Origin: Salibacterium salarium
GTDB lineage: Bacteria > Bacillota > Bacilli > Bacillales > Marinococcaceae
Length of the DNA: 64,000 nucleotides
Assembly (NCBI RefSeq): GCF_030813635.1
Contig: NZ_JAUSUM010000003.1
Coordinates: 462,248-526,247, forward strand
Direction of reading: 5' to 3'
Below the pieces are notes generated by a model. It saw nothing but the letters and a program-made list of their open reading frames with translations, made no database searches and was not told the origin of the DNA. Every line of letters starts with the position of its first letter. The stretch's first letter is position 1. Made by a program: the position numbers and the translations under genes. Below, piece after piece: positions 8,751-17,927 of the stretch.

Positions 8751-9497
8751 TTAATTCATGTACGTTCCACCGTTTACATTAATCGTTTCTCCAGTAATGA
8801 AATCAGACATTTCTGACGTTAAAAAAAGTACGGTATCGGCCACGTTTTGAGGAGTTCCCAATTTTTGAAGAGGGATTTTTGACAAAACTTGTTGTCGATA
8901 TTCATCTGTCCATTGAGAACTCATATCTGTCTCCACGGGCCCGGGATTCACTCCGTTAACATTAATATTGTGCTCTGACATTTCTATTGCTAAATGCCTT
9001 GTAAGATAATCCACACCTGCTTTAGACGCCCCATATGAAGGGGCTGCATTCTTATGTGCAGTCTTTGCAGCTGTTGAACTTACATTGACTATTTTTCCAT
9101 ATCGATTTTTTATCATGTAGGGCAAAGCGGTTTTACAAAAATACAAACTACCATTTAAATTAATGTCCAATACTTTATGCCAATCCTCTAAGTCCATTTC
9201 TAATGTTGAACTTCTCATATTAATGCCTGCATTATTTACAAGGATATCCATTTTATAAAAGTAATTAATAGCTGTTTCTATAACTTCTTCGGCCGTTTTT
9301 GGGTCAGCAACATCTCCTGTTATCATGAGACATTCTTGACCGGTTTCTTCAATTTCCAACATTAATTTTTGTAGACGATCTTTATTTGTTCCATTAATAA
9401 TTAAGGACGCTCCATTGTTAGCTAATGTTATAGCTATAGCCCTGCCAATTCCTCTTGTGGCCCCTGTTACTACCGCTACCTTATTTTGCAGCAACAT
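8751..9497 (-). CDS. SDR family oxidoreductase (FabG-like)
   Basis: Classical short-chain dehydrogenase of 248 aa. Cofactor motif VTGATRGIGRAI at residues 9-20, NNAG near 88, catalytic Ser in NVSSTAAK, YGASK (Tyr-xxx-Lys) near residue 155. Within this operon it probably oxidises or reduces an acid-sugar hydroxyl or keto group rather than serving fatty acid synthesis. AGGAG precedes the ATG. The C-terminal GGTYMN is typical. Confidence 0.9.
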   Translation of the reverse strand: MLLQNKVAVVTGATRGIGRAIAITLANNGASLIINGTNKDRLQKLMLEIEETGQECLMITGDVADPKTAEEVIETAINYFYKMDILVNNAGINMRSSTLEMDLEDWHKVLDINLNGSLYFCKTALPYMIKNRYGKIVNVSSTAAKTAHKNAAPSYGASKAGVDYLTRHLAIEMSEHNINVNGVNPGPVETDMSSQWTDEYRQQVLSKIPLQKLGTPQNVADTVLFLTSEMSDFITGETINVNGGTYMN

Positions 9498-9552
9498 AGT
9501 ATTTACTCCTTTAGATTTCGATCTTTTAACTCATCAATATCTACCTCTTTTT

Positions 9553-10830
9553 TCATCCTCCTTTCAAACTAGTCAATGCTTTGTTCATCACTGTGTCCCC
9601 TCCGAAATTACCTGCCTTAGTAACAGTATAGATAGTTTTGTTTGTCTGCAGTAATCCTACTGGAACACCAGGTTCGATTTCATCCATTAATTGAAATGTC
9701 TCTACTCCAAGATTCTTCATAACTTGAAATGCGGTGTCTCCTCCCGTTAGAAACAAACGATCTATTTGAAATTTTATAATAAGATCATCAGCAATTTTCC
9801 CTAAATAATAAGATATCAAGTCGCTAACCTCAATACGTGAAAGACCTATTTCTTTTCCTTTCTCGACTGCTTTTTCTGCGTCACTAGAAGAAAACAATGC
9901 TAGATGATAGCCATTTTCTACAGCATACTTTGATTCACTTATTAATCTGTTGAATTCTTTTTCACGGATGTCAGACGTATCAATAATCTTTGTAGACTGC
10001 ATTTCTAACCCTATAACCTTAGGGTTTTGTAATAGCTGCTGTAACTGTTCTCTACCATTCCTACTCATACTTCCAATCACAAAAAGCGATGATCTCACAC
10101 TTTCTGGTATTGGCGATATAGTATTTGTATTCTCCTTATAGCCATAAGCTTTAGGAATGTGATAAATTAATCCTGCAGATCCTGCCCAAATAACGGAGTA
10201 TGGCGAACTTTTTATGTGTTCTACGATCTCCTTCAAATGATGGTCTTCCATGGAATCAACAGTTATATGGTTAATATTTTTTTCTTTACAATCTTTAAGA
10301 ATGTTCCATATTTTCTCTTTGCCTTTTTTTAAATCTTCCAGATAAATATGTGCCACTTTTCTTTGGGATTGTTCCATTATTATTTTATTAATATCCGAAT
10401 AAAACACTGGCGTTTTAGGATCTTGAGCCACTTCCGTTTCATGTAACAGAGTATTATTTAAATAAAGCATTCTATTTACAATTTTTCGTCCATTTGATGG
10501 ATGTCCAGGTGCTATAATTACGAAATCAGGACAAAAATAATCATATAATGCATTTACTTCCTGACCAATACTCCCTCTCATTGTTGAATCTATTTTTTTG
10601 TAAATCACCCTATCATCAGAATCTTCAATTTTATTACAATATTCAAATATTTTATTGTATGACCTCTCACCCGTTAACGTACGGCTGTCTGTATTGTAAA
10701 TGTAGATATCTTCTTTCTGTTTTTGAAAAGTATCTTGTATAATCACTATAGGAGTCAACCCATATTTCACTATTTGTACCCCGCTGTCATTCGCTCCTGT
10801 CAAATCATCTGCTAAGATTGATATTTTCAT
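9553..10830 (-). CDS. Four-carbon acid sugar kinase, DUF1537 family
   Basis: A 425 aa two-domain kinase. N-terminal sugar-acid-binding domain begins ILADDLTGANDSGVQ; the C-terminal nucleotide-binding domain carries the TGGDTAFQVMKNLG motif near residue 375. Members such as DtnK, DenK and OtnK phosphorylate C4 acid sugars, and the pairing with PdxA2 points to a D-threonate/erythronate type route ending in dihydroxyacetone phosphate. It lies 12 bp after the Fe-alcohol dehydrogenase gene. The exact epimer cannot be read from sequence. Confidence 0.88.
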   Translation of the reverse strand: MKISILADDLTGANDSGVQIVKYGLTPIVIIQDTFQKQKEDIYIYNTDSRTLTGERSYNKIFEYCNKIEDSDDRVIYKKIDSTMRGSIGQEVNALYDYFCPDFVIIAPGHPSNGRKIVNRMLYLNNTLLHETEVAQDPKTPVFYSDINKIIMEQSQRKVAHIYLEDLKKGKEKIWNILKDCKEKNINHITVDSMEDHHLKEIVEHIKSSPYSVIWAGSAGLIYHIPKAYGYKENTNTISPIPESVRSSLFVIGSMSRNGREQLQQLLQNPKVIGLEMQSTKIIDTSDIREKEFNRLISESKYAVENGYHLALFSSSDAEKAVEKGKEIGLSRIEVSDLISYYLGKIADDLIIKFQIDRLFLTGGDTAFQVMKNLGVETFQLMDEIEPGVPVGLLQTNKTIYTVTKAGNFGGDTVMNKALTSLKGG

Positions 10831-10842
10831 CGCTTAACTACC

Positions 10843-12009
10843 TTATCCAAGTAATCGACGATAAATATTTTTCATATCCTCAATTGATAATTCTTTCGGA
10901 TTATTATCTAGTAATCTGGTGATTTTAGAAGCTGCTACAGCAAGGTCTTCAATGTCATCTTCTGTGACTCCGTATTCATTTAAATCTTGTGGGATATCTA
11001 ATATTTTTGTCCATTCTTTAATTTTTTCAATTAATTTTTCAGATGCGTCCTGCTCTTTTTCGTTATCGTCAGAAATTTTTATTGCTTTTGCGACGATAGA
11101 TAACCTTTCCGTTACAGCATCTAAATTAAATTCCATTACGTGCGGTAACAACATAGCATTGGCAACACCGTGAGCTATTTTGAATTTTCCTCCTAATGGA
11201 TAAGCTAGGGCATGAACTGCTGCTGTACCTGCACTTGTTAAAGCCATTCCTCCATACATAGAACCTACTATCATTTTTTCTCTAGCGTCCACGTTGTTAC
11301 CATTTTTATAGGATTCTACAATGCTATCGTTTATCAATCGTATCGAATCTAAAGCAAATGTATCACTTAAATAATTAGATTTATTTGAGATAAACGATTC
11401 TAGCGAATGAGTAAATGCATCCATTCCCGTTGAAGCGGTGATAGGTTTTGGCAGACCTAATGTCAACATCGGATCTAATATTACTAAATCAGGCAATAGA
11501 TAAGGGCTGACCATACCAATTTTTAGTTCTTCATCCGGGAAAGTCACGATAGCATTCGGTGTAACCTCAGAACCTGTTCCAGCGGTAGTTGGCACTAAAA
11601 TGGTAGGTATTCCCGGCTGTTCTATTAAATTAGTTCCTAGCATATCTCTAACCGTTTGATCGTTCGTTTTTAATACAGACAAAACTTTAGCTGCGTCTAA
11701 TACACTTCCACCGCCTACACCGATAATGATATCGTATGCTTTGTCTTTAATATCTCTGTACATTTCCTCTATATTATCTTCTGTAGGCTCTGGAAGTACA
11801 TCTGTAATAGTCGTCACACTAATCGTTTCATGGTCTAATTGCTTATAAATTCCGTCTAGTAAGCCCAAATCCTTAATCCCGGGTTGCGTTAAAACAAGAA
11901 CGGAACTCACATTTTTTTTAATACGAGGGACATAATCCATCATTTTATCCGCTGAGTCTTTGCCAGACACAATAAGGTCTGCCGTTTGAAATTGATAAAT
12001 ATTTTGCAT
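10843..12009 (-). CDS. Iron-containing alcohol dehydrogenase
   Basis: Group III dehydrogenase of 388 aa. NAD-binding GVGGGSVLDAAKV near residue 97; metal-site regions DAFTHSLESF near 195 and the His-rich HALAYPLGGKFKIAHGVANA near 260. It may reduce an aldehyde released by the operon's aldolase or oxidise an alcohol intermediate. AGGAGT lies upstream of the ATG, 27 bp after the aldolase gene. Confidence 0.92.
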   Translation of the reverse strand: MQNIYQFQTADLIVSGKDSADKMMDYVPRIKKNVSSVLVLTQPGIKDLGLLDGIYKQLDHETISVTTITDVLPEPTEDNIEEMYRDIKDKAYDIIIGVGGGSVLDAAKVLSVLKTNDQTVRDMLGTNLIEQPGIPTILVPTTAGTGSEVTPNAIVTFPDEELKIGMVSPYLLPDLVILDPMLTLGLPKPITASTGMDAFTHSLESFISNKSNYLSDTFALDSIRLINDSIVESYKNGNNVDAREKMIVGSMYGGMALTSAGTAAVHALAYPLGGKFKIAHGVANAMLLPHVMEFNLDAVTERLSIVAKAIKISDDNEKEQDASEKLIEKIKEWTKILDIPQDLNEYGVTEDDIEDLAVAASKITRLLDNNPKELSIEDMKNIYRRLLG

Positions 12010-12036
12010 AGTCGACTTTACTCCTTTCTTTCTGAT

Positions 12037-12912
12037 TTATTTATTTGAGTCTTGGTTAAGTATATCCTGAATCTTTTCTGCTAGGTCTGCTGATACTTCT
12101 TTGACCGGCGGACGAGGTGGACCTATAGCGATCCCTTTTAATTCTACTGCTTTTTTATATACAGCTGGCACGGTAGCTAATTGAGATGCATTTCTAATCG
12201 TTCGTAGCTTTTCTTGAAACGTTTGGGCCTTTTTTATGTGACCTTCCTTCCAAGAGTTATAAATAGAAACCCCTATTTCTGGGAAAACATTAGCAGTAGC
12301 AGCTACAGCCCCATTTCCTCCAGCAATCAAAGTCCAAAGAATTAACGAGTCGCTGCCAGATAGAACGGAAAAATTGTCATCTGTGTTTTCAATATATTTA
12401 AGTATATTGTCAAAATTTCCACTACTATCTTTTATTCCGACGATATTGTCAATTTTAGAAAGAGTAGCAACTGTGTCTGGTTGCAAAGATACACCTGTTC
12501 GAGAAGGCATATTATATAAAATGATAGGCAAGTTCGTTGCACCAGCAATATTTCTATAATGATCTATTAATTCGTCTTGAGATATAGGATCAAAATATGG
12601 AGTAATAATGGATAATACATCGACCCCAATCTTTTCCATCTCCTGCGATAATTCAATCACTTCACTAGTGCTATTACCACCTGTTCCTACAGCTAAAGGT
12701 ACTCTTCCGTTAATTTCTTCTTTTACTATAGTCGCAACCTTTAATTTTTCCTCTTTAGTCAACGTATGGAATTCGCCATTGGTTCCTAATGCAAAAATCC
12801 CATGTACACCAGCTTCAATTAAATGATTGACTAGTTCACGAGTAGATTTTTCATTGATTTCATCATCAGCAGTCATAGGGGTTAATAACGCTGGTACAAT
12901 TCCTTTAAGCAT
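12037..12912 (-). CDS. DapA-family aldolase/synthase (DHDPS/NAL superfamily)
   Basis: Class I aldolase superfamily protein of 291 aa. Visible: GTNGEFHTLTKEEK, the YNMPSRTGVSL strand with the catalytic Tyr, and KDSSGNF with the Schiff-base Lys. Context argues for a 2-keto-acid aldolase or dehydratase rather than lysine biosynthesis. It is the first gene of the leftward operon, preceded by a good GGAGGGAAAT site, a cre box and a sigma-A promoter. Confidence 0.9.
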   Translation of the reverse strand: MLKGIVPALLTPMTADDEINEKSTRELVNHLIEAGVHGIFALGTNGEFHTLTKEEKLKVATIVKEEINGRVPLAVGTGGNSTSEVIELSQEMEKIGVDVLSIITPYFDPISQDELIDHYRNIAGATNLPIILYNMPSRTGVSLQPDTVATLSKIDNIVGIKDSSGNFDNILKYIENTDDNFSVLSGSDSLILWTLIAGGNGAVAATANVFPEIGVSIYNSWKEGHIKKAQTFQEKLRTIRNASQLATVPAVYKKAVELKGIAIGPPRPPVKEVSADLAEKIQDILNQDSNK

Positions 12913-12954
12913 CTATTTCCCTCCTTCCCTTAAATATGTTTCTAAATTAAACAT

Positions 12955-12968
12955 TGTTTCCGCTTTCA
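12955..12968 (-). promoter_or_regulatory. Candidate CcpA cre site
   Basis: On the minus strand TGAAAGCGGAAACA matches 13 of 14 positions of the cre consensus. It sits just downstream of the predicted transcription start and upstream of the aldolase gene, the usual position for roadblock-type catabolite repression. Confidence 0.6.
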
Positions 12969-12984
12969 AAATCAATGTAACTTC

Positions 12985-13013
12985 AATATAAGATATAAAG
13001 TTTTATATTGCAA
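12985..13013 (-). promoter_or_regulatory. Sigma-A promoter of the acid-sugar operon
   Basis: Minus strand: -35 TTGCAA, 17-bp spacer, -10 TATATT. The -35 lies inside one of two TTGCAAC boxes (13008-13014 and 13070-13076, 62 bp apart), which could bind the PrpR-type regulator encoded upstream. No -24/-12 sigma-54 element was seen. Confidence 0.6.
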
Positions 13014-13100
13014 CCCTTTTCTAAAAATTAAACAAAAATATTATTACCACATTTGAATTACGTTTAATTTTGCAACATATATTCTGGGAAGACACAAACA

Positions 13101-13130
13101 AAAACCCCCGACCTTAAAAGTCGGAGGTTA
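13101..13130 (-). terminator. Rho-independent terminator of the PrpR-type regulator gene
   Basis: Minus-strand stem CCTCCGAC / GTCGGGGG followed by TTTTTG. It begins at the regulator's stop codon and separates it from the operon promoter. Confidence 0.85.
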
Positions 13131-14894
13131 TTCATTATTGTTTTTTTGTTTTAACTTTCTCCATAAGGTAGTCCGGTTAATTCCTAATCGTTTCGCTGTT
13201 TGCGAGTGGTTAAAATTTTCTTGTTCTAGTACCTCTTCAATAATTCTTGTTTCAATTTCACTCAATGTCCCCGATAGATTAATCTCTTTTTTCTCCCAGT
13301 CATATAATAGAGCCTCGTTAATATCTTCTTCTTCCAAATAAGAATTGTCGGAAATAAGAACGGCCTCTTCAATAACCTTATATAATTCAGATATATTTCC
13401 ATACCAATTTGGGTGCTGCAACATTGATAGACTTTCTTCTCTAACGCCCGAAATCTGCTTACCATACCGTATATTACACTCATTAATAAATAGGCTTATT
13501 AAACTTTCAATGTCTTCTTTGCGTTCTCTTAAAGGAGGTATAAATATTCTTAATTCAGCTACTTTTTCATATAAAGAACTCAAAAATGCATCTTGAACTA
13601 AAGAGCTAAGTTCTTTACTTGCTGAAGATATTATATGCATATTTGAATATGCTTCTACCCCTGTCATTAGATTTTTTTGAGCAGCAATAGGTAGCAAATG
13701 AATGTTTTTTAGAAAAAAAGTACCTCCATTGACAAAAGGAAAAAGTTTTGAAGAAGACAAACTCATAATATATTCTAAATCTTCTTCGTTAATCATTTCA
13801 CAATCTACCATAACAAATGGCTCTTGATGTCTTTCACTACTTAAGTGAATAAGCTCAGCGGTCCTCTCTTTCCCCGTACCGCGTTCTCCTTCAATTAAGA
13901 TATTTTTATCTGTTTTTGTAAAACGAAGAGCCTTTGCATACATATTATTCATTTTATAGTTTTCTGAAAGTCTGCCTTTTAAAACAGTGGATGGACCTGT
14001 TACTCTGTGCTGATTTATTTTTATATTTAAACCATTGATAGCTTTTAACTTATCCTCTTTGTTTATAAAGAAAACAATAAGTTGATTATTCAGAATACCC
14101 TCAGCTTGTATACCCCAGATAAAGCCATCTTTTTCACAAAAAAAGTGTAATAATGGAGTATCGCTCACTTGTTCAACAGCGTTGTCAAAATCCTTAAAAT
14201 AATTCATAATCATTTCTTTTAAGTAATTAGCTTGTTGGCCATTGCAATAAATTGTCTTTTGATCCTGATCCAATACTAAGACATATTGTTGCATGTTGCG
14301 CAATACAGCATCACTAATTCCGTATTGTATTCTCATATTTTCTATAATATTAAAAGATTTACGTGCTTCATTAAATGCTTTGATAACGCTTTCTTTACCG
14401 GAAGTAAGTAATATGCCGTTTAACCCAAGCTCCTCGGCAATCTTTACAGTAATAACATCTCCTACTATTACCTGATAACCACTACGCTGTAAACTTTCTA
14501 ACTTTGAATAGACCTCATCAGCTTCTGTAATCGTTATTGTCTTTACCTCAATATCTACTAAAGAACATACAGCAGAAGCTCCTTCCGCTATTGCTGAAAA
14601 CCCTACAATAGCTGCTTTTCCTGGAAAATCTTTAATAAGTGTTATAACCCGTAGCATATCATACCCAGATACTTCTATATCAATGACAGGTATAGAAACC
14701 TTTTCTTGAATAAGTTCGGCTGTCCCCCCACGGCTTACTATCACATCAGTGCCGTTCTTTTCAGCCTCTTGGGCATACTGTAAACCAGCGTTCAAATCCC
14801 CTGTTTCAACTCTTAATTCAAATGGTTGTTCGCTACCTATATCTGATAACAACTCTTTTAGTCCTGGATATGGAGCTATAGCAAGAACTTTCAT
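13128..14894 (-). CDS. PrpR-N domain regulator with degenerate AAA domain and Fis-type HTH
   Basis: A 588 aa regulator. The N-terminal PrpR-type ligand domain (about 1-170) is followed by a PAS-like region (about 180-290), an AAA+ domain (about 305-510) and a C-terminal Fis-type helix-turn-helix (SQTAKRLGINRTTLWRKL). Walker A is present (GERGTGKE), but the Walker B acidic pair is replaced (GGTFFLKNI instead of GGTLFLDE) and the GAFTGA loop that contacts sigma-54 is missing. It therefore probably acts with sigma-A. The start was chosen at MKVLAIAP because AGGAGG lies five bases before it. It likely senses an acid-sugar intermediate and controls the adjacent operon. Confidence 0.85.
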   Translation of the reverse strand: MKVLAIAPYPGLKELLSDIGSEQPFELRVETGDLNAGLQYAQEAEKNGTDVIVSRGGTAELIQEKVSIPVIDIEVSGYDMLRVITLIKDFPGKAAIVGFSAIAEGASAVCSLVDIEVKTITITEADEVYSKLESLQRSGYQVIVGDVITVKIAEELGLNGILLTSGKESVIKAFNEARKSFNIIENMRIQYGISDAVLRNMQQYVLVLDQDQKTIYCNGQQANYLKEMIMNYFKDFDNAVEQVSDTPLLHFFCEKDGFIWGIQAEGILNNQLIVFFINKEDKLKAINGLNIKINQHRVTGPSTVLKGRLSENYKMNNMYAKALRFTKTDKNILIEGERGTGKERTAELIHLSSERHQEPFVMVDCEMINEEDLEYIMSLSSSKLFPFVNGGTFFLKNIHLLPIAAQKNLMTGVEAYSNMHIISSASKELSSLVQDAFLSSLYEKVAELRIFIPPLRERKEDIESLISLFINECNIRYGKQISGVREESLSMLQHPNWYGNISELYKVIEEAVLISDNSYLEEEDINEALLYDWEKKEINLSGTLSEIETRIIEEVLEQENFNHSQTAKRLGINRTTLWRKLKQKNNNE

Positions 14895-14924
14895 GCCATC
14901 CTCCTTCGTTGCAAATTTAAACAT

Positions 14925-15164
14925 ATATGTACTATATCAAACGTTACCTTCATTTGTAAAAAGTTTAGTGCAACACTTTGTTTCACTCCAAGTACAGATC
15001 GGGAGAAGTACTCTTGAAGAAGTTTCTATGAGTAAAGCACCGCAAGTGAGTTTGTAGAACAATGAGTGAAAACAATCGACAGAAACCACCTATAGCTATT
15101 TACTATTCTCGTTTTTATAGTCGCACAATGAATCTAGATTCCCTAGGCCTTCCTCCTATTTCAT
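14925..15164. other. Intergenic stretch without a gene
   Basis: About 240 bp between the regulator and a terminator. Only short AT-rich patches are seen near the regulator start; no coding sequence is supported. Confidence 0.4.
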
Positions 15165-15196
15165 GAAAAAAGACGCAATCTCTTCATGATTGCGCC
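15165..15196 (-). terminator. Terminator after the DUF6612 lipoprotein
   Basis: Minus-strand stem GGCGCAATC / GATTGCGTC followed by six T residues, 45 bp downstream of the lipoprotein stop. Confidence 0.85.
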
Positions 15197-15240
15197 TCAC
15201 TCATTCTACACATCTTTACAAAGTACTATATTATAGTTGC

Positions 15241-16182
15241 TTATTCGAGCGTTCCCATATCCTCTTCTAATTCACTCATGTCAATAGCATTATCAATCGC
15301 CTCTTGAGGAATTTCTATATCATCAATGTCATTAAATTGAGAAAGGGTAAAGGAAGCAGATTGAGAGAAGCTCATTGTCTCTCCTCCTTCTTCCACATCC
15401 ATGTCAATGTCGATGCTCATGTCTTCCGTAAAGAAAGTGTCTTTGTTTATAGATAATACATAATCCAACGTTTCAATATTCATGGCATCCATCATTTGCT
15501 CGACTTCGCTTGCTTGTGCCTCCGTGTTTGTTCCCATTGTTGCAAACTCTTTTCCTATCTCTAACAAATCATCTCCAGAACCGTCTACGCTCAACACGTA
15601 ACGATCTTCTTCCTCTTCCACTGAAATGTTTTCTGCGCTCTGTTTCATTAATTCCAACTGTTCTTCCGTTGACACTTCCGTCGTTTGTGTTAATTGGTCT
15701 ATTCCTGTATAGTCTGCCCCAGCTTTTAACCATTGATCCTCTTCAGCCATATACATATAAAATGTTCCATCTTCATCTACATATTGTTCCATGCTCATTC
15801 TTCCAACTCCCATTGGATTTGGAGCATTTACGTCTTGATAAATCTTGTATGGATCTTCACTTATATCCGAAGATACTTCGAAATCCATTGGAATTTCTTC
15901 TTCCCCAGCTGTGATCGTTTGTTCCATATTCCCTTCCATGTGATAACTATTCATGTCGTCCATCGCATCAGTCGACTTCGTAATAATCTCATCAACAGAC
16001 AACTCTTCTTCCGGAGCTTCTTCTTCCTCTTCATTGGTTTCATTTTCAGAATCAGATTCCTCTGTTTCCTCTGTTTCTTCAGCCTGCTCTGCCCCTGCAT
16101 TCTCTTCTGTTTCATCTTCCCCGCAAGCGGCTAATACCCATGTACAAGCGCATGCTGCTAAAACCCACTTTAACTTTTTCAT
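15241..16182 (-). CDS. Acidic lipoprotein, DUF6612 family
   Basis: A 313 aa exported lipoprotein: signal peptide MKKLKWVLAACACTWVLAAC with the lipidated Cys, then a very Glu-rich linker of about 45 residues, then a DUF6612/LolA-like domain (SYHMEGNMEQTI, ISEDPYKIYQDV, MEQYVDEDGTFYMY). The start was set at MKKLKW because GGGGGAAT lies upstream. Function is unknown; the family is surface-attached in Bacillaceae. The strong acidity fits a salt-adapted host (inference). A broken copy of its 5' end lies at 1121-1218. Confidence 0.82.
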   Translation of the reverse strand: MKKLKWVLAACACTWVLAACGEDETEENAGAEQAEETEETEESDSENETNEEEEEAPEEELSVDEIITKSTDAMDDMNSYHMEGNMEQTITAGEEEIPMDFEVSSDISEDPYKIYQDVNAPNPMGVGRMSMEQYVDEDGTFYMYMAEEDQWLKAGADYTGIDQLTQTTEVSTEEQLELMKQSAENISVEEEEDRYVLSVDGSGDDLLEIGKEFATMGTNTEAQASEVEQMMDAMNIETLDYVLSINKDTFFTEDMSIDIDMDVEEGGETMSFSQSASFTLSQFNDIDDIEIPQEAIDNAIDMSELEEDMGTLE

Positions 16183-16452
16183 CACTATTCCCCCTAAACA
16201 TATGTGTACCATTTTTGTTTTTATTTGTTATGTAAATAACGGTACGATCATGAAAAATTATCCAAAACTGATTCTATCCTTCCACACAAACCTTGTAAAT
16301 CCGACAAAAGTTCCGAGATGATGGACCTATATTATCCAAAAACTTTATTACTTTAAAATTACATGATAAAAGGTACATATAATTTCATCCAAAAAATTCT
16401 TTTTTTATAATTTATGTGTAGTACTATAACATTTGTTGAAAGGAGTGGGATT

Positions 16453-17133
16453 ATGAATTACGTATACATTCTAGTCTCGTTTATAGGCGGGTATTTCTTA
16501 GTAGATTACCTTACATCGTTACATGAGATTTTTTATCTTTTTCCGTTTATTTCATTAATAGGATATATCGTTTTTAAGGTTATTAATTCTTCAAAGAAAC
16601 GTAAAGATGATGAAATAGAATCCTCTAAAGATGGAGAAGTTGCTGCGACAAAGAGTGAGGTGAAAGGAATTGGTGGTTGGTTAATAATAGTAATTATAGT
16701 CTTAGGCATTGGTCTAATATACTCATTCTTTATAGCCATTACTGATGGGATAACTATTTTGATTCCTGAAACGTGGCAAGAAATATCACAGCCTGATGGA
16801 TTATTATACCATCCACTTAATGGACCTCTTATCATTTTTGAATTGATTTTTAACATCATTTTGATCGTATTCATTATTGTTCTATTAATACTACTGTCTA
16901 TGAAAAAAAAGATATTTCCCCCACTAATGATAATATTTCTGTTAAGCCACTTCATTATTGAGACAATTTTAGCTTTTGCTACCTATAACGTGTTAACATC
17001 TATTCCTTATTATGAAATGAACGAACTAAAAACCGCCTTGTATTCTTCCCTTTTAGGAGCAATAATAGGTTGTGCCATTTGGGTACCTTATTTTTTCGTA
17101 TCTAAAAGAGTTAAAAATACCTTCGTCAAATAA
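16453..17133 (+). CDS. DUF2569-like membrane protein
   Basis: A 226 aa protein with six hydrophobic segments. The GIGGWLIIVIIVLGIGLIYS stretch is typical of DUF2569 proteins, and a charged linker (SSKKRKDDEIESSKDGE) follows the first two segments. The start was chosen at the ATG with AGGAG seven bases upstream; a frame starting 39 bp earlier lacks a site. Function unknown. Confidence 0.72.
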   Translation: MNYVYILVSFIGGYFLVDYLTSLHEIFYLFPFISLIGYIVFKVINSSKKRKDDEIESSKDGEVAATKSEVKGIGGWLIIVIIVLGIGLIYSFFIAITDGITILIPETWQEISQPDGLLYHPLNGPLIIFELIFNIILIVFIIVLLILLSMKKKIFPPLMIIFLLSHFIIETILAFATYNVLTSIPYYEMNELKTALYSSLLGAIIGCAIWVPYFFVSKRVKNTFVK

Positions 17134-17321
17134 TATGAAAAAGATAGACAAAGTTGCGTGAAACTCGAATGCATAGCATGTTCTACGTTCAGCCAATGAA
17201 AAAGCAGTTCTCCGAGATTAACAGAAGCGTAACGTATAGCACGGAATATAGTCGAAAAAAGTCAACCTAATACCGACTTCTTTCCACATTTTAATTTTTC
17301 AGCTTTTGTAAAGAGCAGCAA

Positions 17322-17927
17322 TTAGAATACTTTTCGTTGATAAATGATAGTGGTTATTCCCCAAGAAACAGCATAGAATGTCATAATAACAACTGCCGCT
17401 CCCGCATATAAAGTCGTGATAGATAAACTGGCAACAAAATTATTTATTACTGTTAAGTGTTCAGATATAAACGATACCACAGGTTTCCTTATCAATGCTA
17501 AAAAGAGAAAGCTAAAGAGAACAACTGGTGAAACATAGCCTCGTTTAAATATATAAAATAATGGGAAGGTAAGCGCGGAAAATACTAAGAATAAGCCACT
17601 GGCAATTGCAATATCAGTAATCGCAAAAGGTTTATTGAAAACAAAAAATGCCAAACTTGTCACTCCAATGGCTGAGACCATATAAACGATGGCACCAAGA
17701 TAGCGTGAAGCGATAACTTCCTTACGTGTGTAAGGTAAGGAATTCAACAAAATATTCGTCTCTGCTTTTTCATCGTAAGCAAAAGCATTAATGGGCATAA
17801 AAATACTGGCAACCAGAAAAGTCAAAGCTGGATGTGCGTCCATGATGATAAAGAATGCGATAAAAGGAATAAAGGTTAATAACAACCTTTTCTGTAGTAT
17901 GACGTCACGTCTGATTAAATTAAACAT
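17322..17927 (-). CDS. ABC-2 type permease (PF13346-like)
   Basis: A 201 aa membrane protein with six hydrophobic segments and the family signature FAYDEKAETNILLNSLPYTR near residue 47. It overlaps the ATPase gene by 8 bp and completes a GntR-ATPase-permease operon. Related systems (YtrA-type, Staphylococcus Pmt) export peptides or respond to envelope stress. Substrate unknown. Confidence 0.85.
   Translation of the reverse strand: MFNLIRRDVILQKRLLLTFIPFIAFFIIMDAHPALTFLVASIFMPINAFAYDEKAETNILLNSLPYTRKEVIASRYLGAIVYMVSAIGVTSLAFFVFNKPFAITDIAIASGLFLVFSALTFPLFYIFKRGYVSPVVLFSFLFLALIRKPVVSFISEHLTVINNFVASLSITTLYAGAAVVIMTFYAVSWGITTIIYQRKVF

Noticed and set aside
12913..13100. Sigma-54 promoter for the acid-sugar operon
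   Set aside because: No GG-N10-GC element was found; a good sigma-A promoter is present and the regulator lacks GAFTGA.
13262..13483. Minus-strand open frame inside the PrpR-type regulator
   Set aside because: Out-of-frame shadow of the HTH region with no start signals.
15510..16321. Three overlapping plus-strand open frames opposite the lipoprotein
   Set aside because: They mirror the Glu-rich coding strand (Ser/Leu/Phe-rich translations) and lack ribosome sites.
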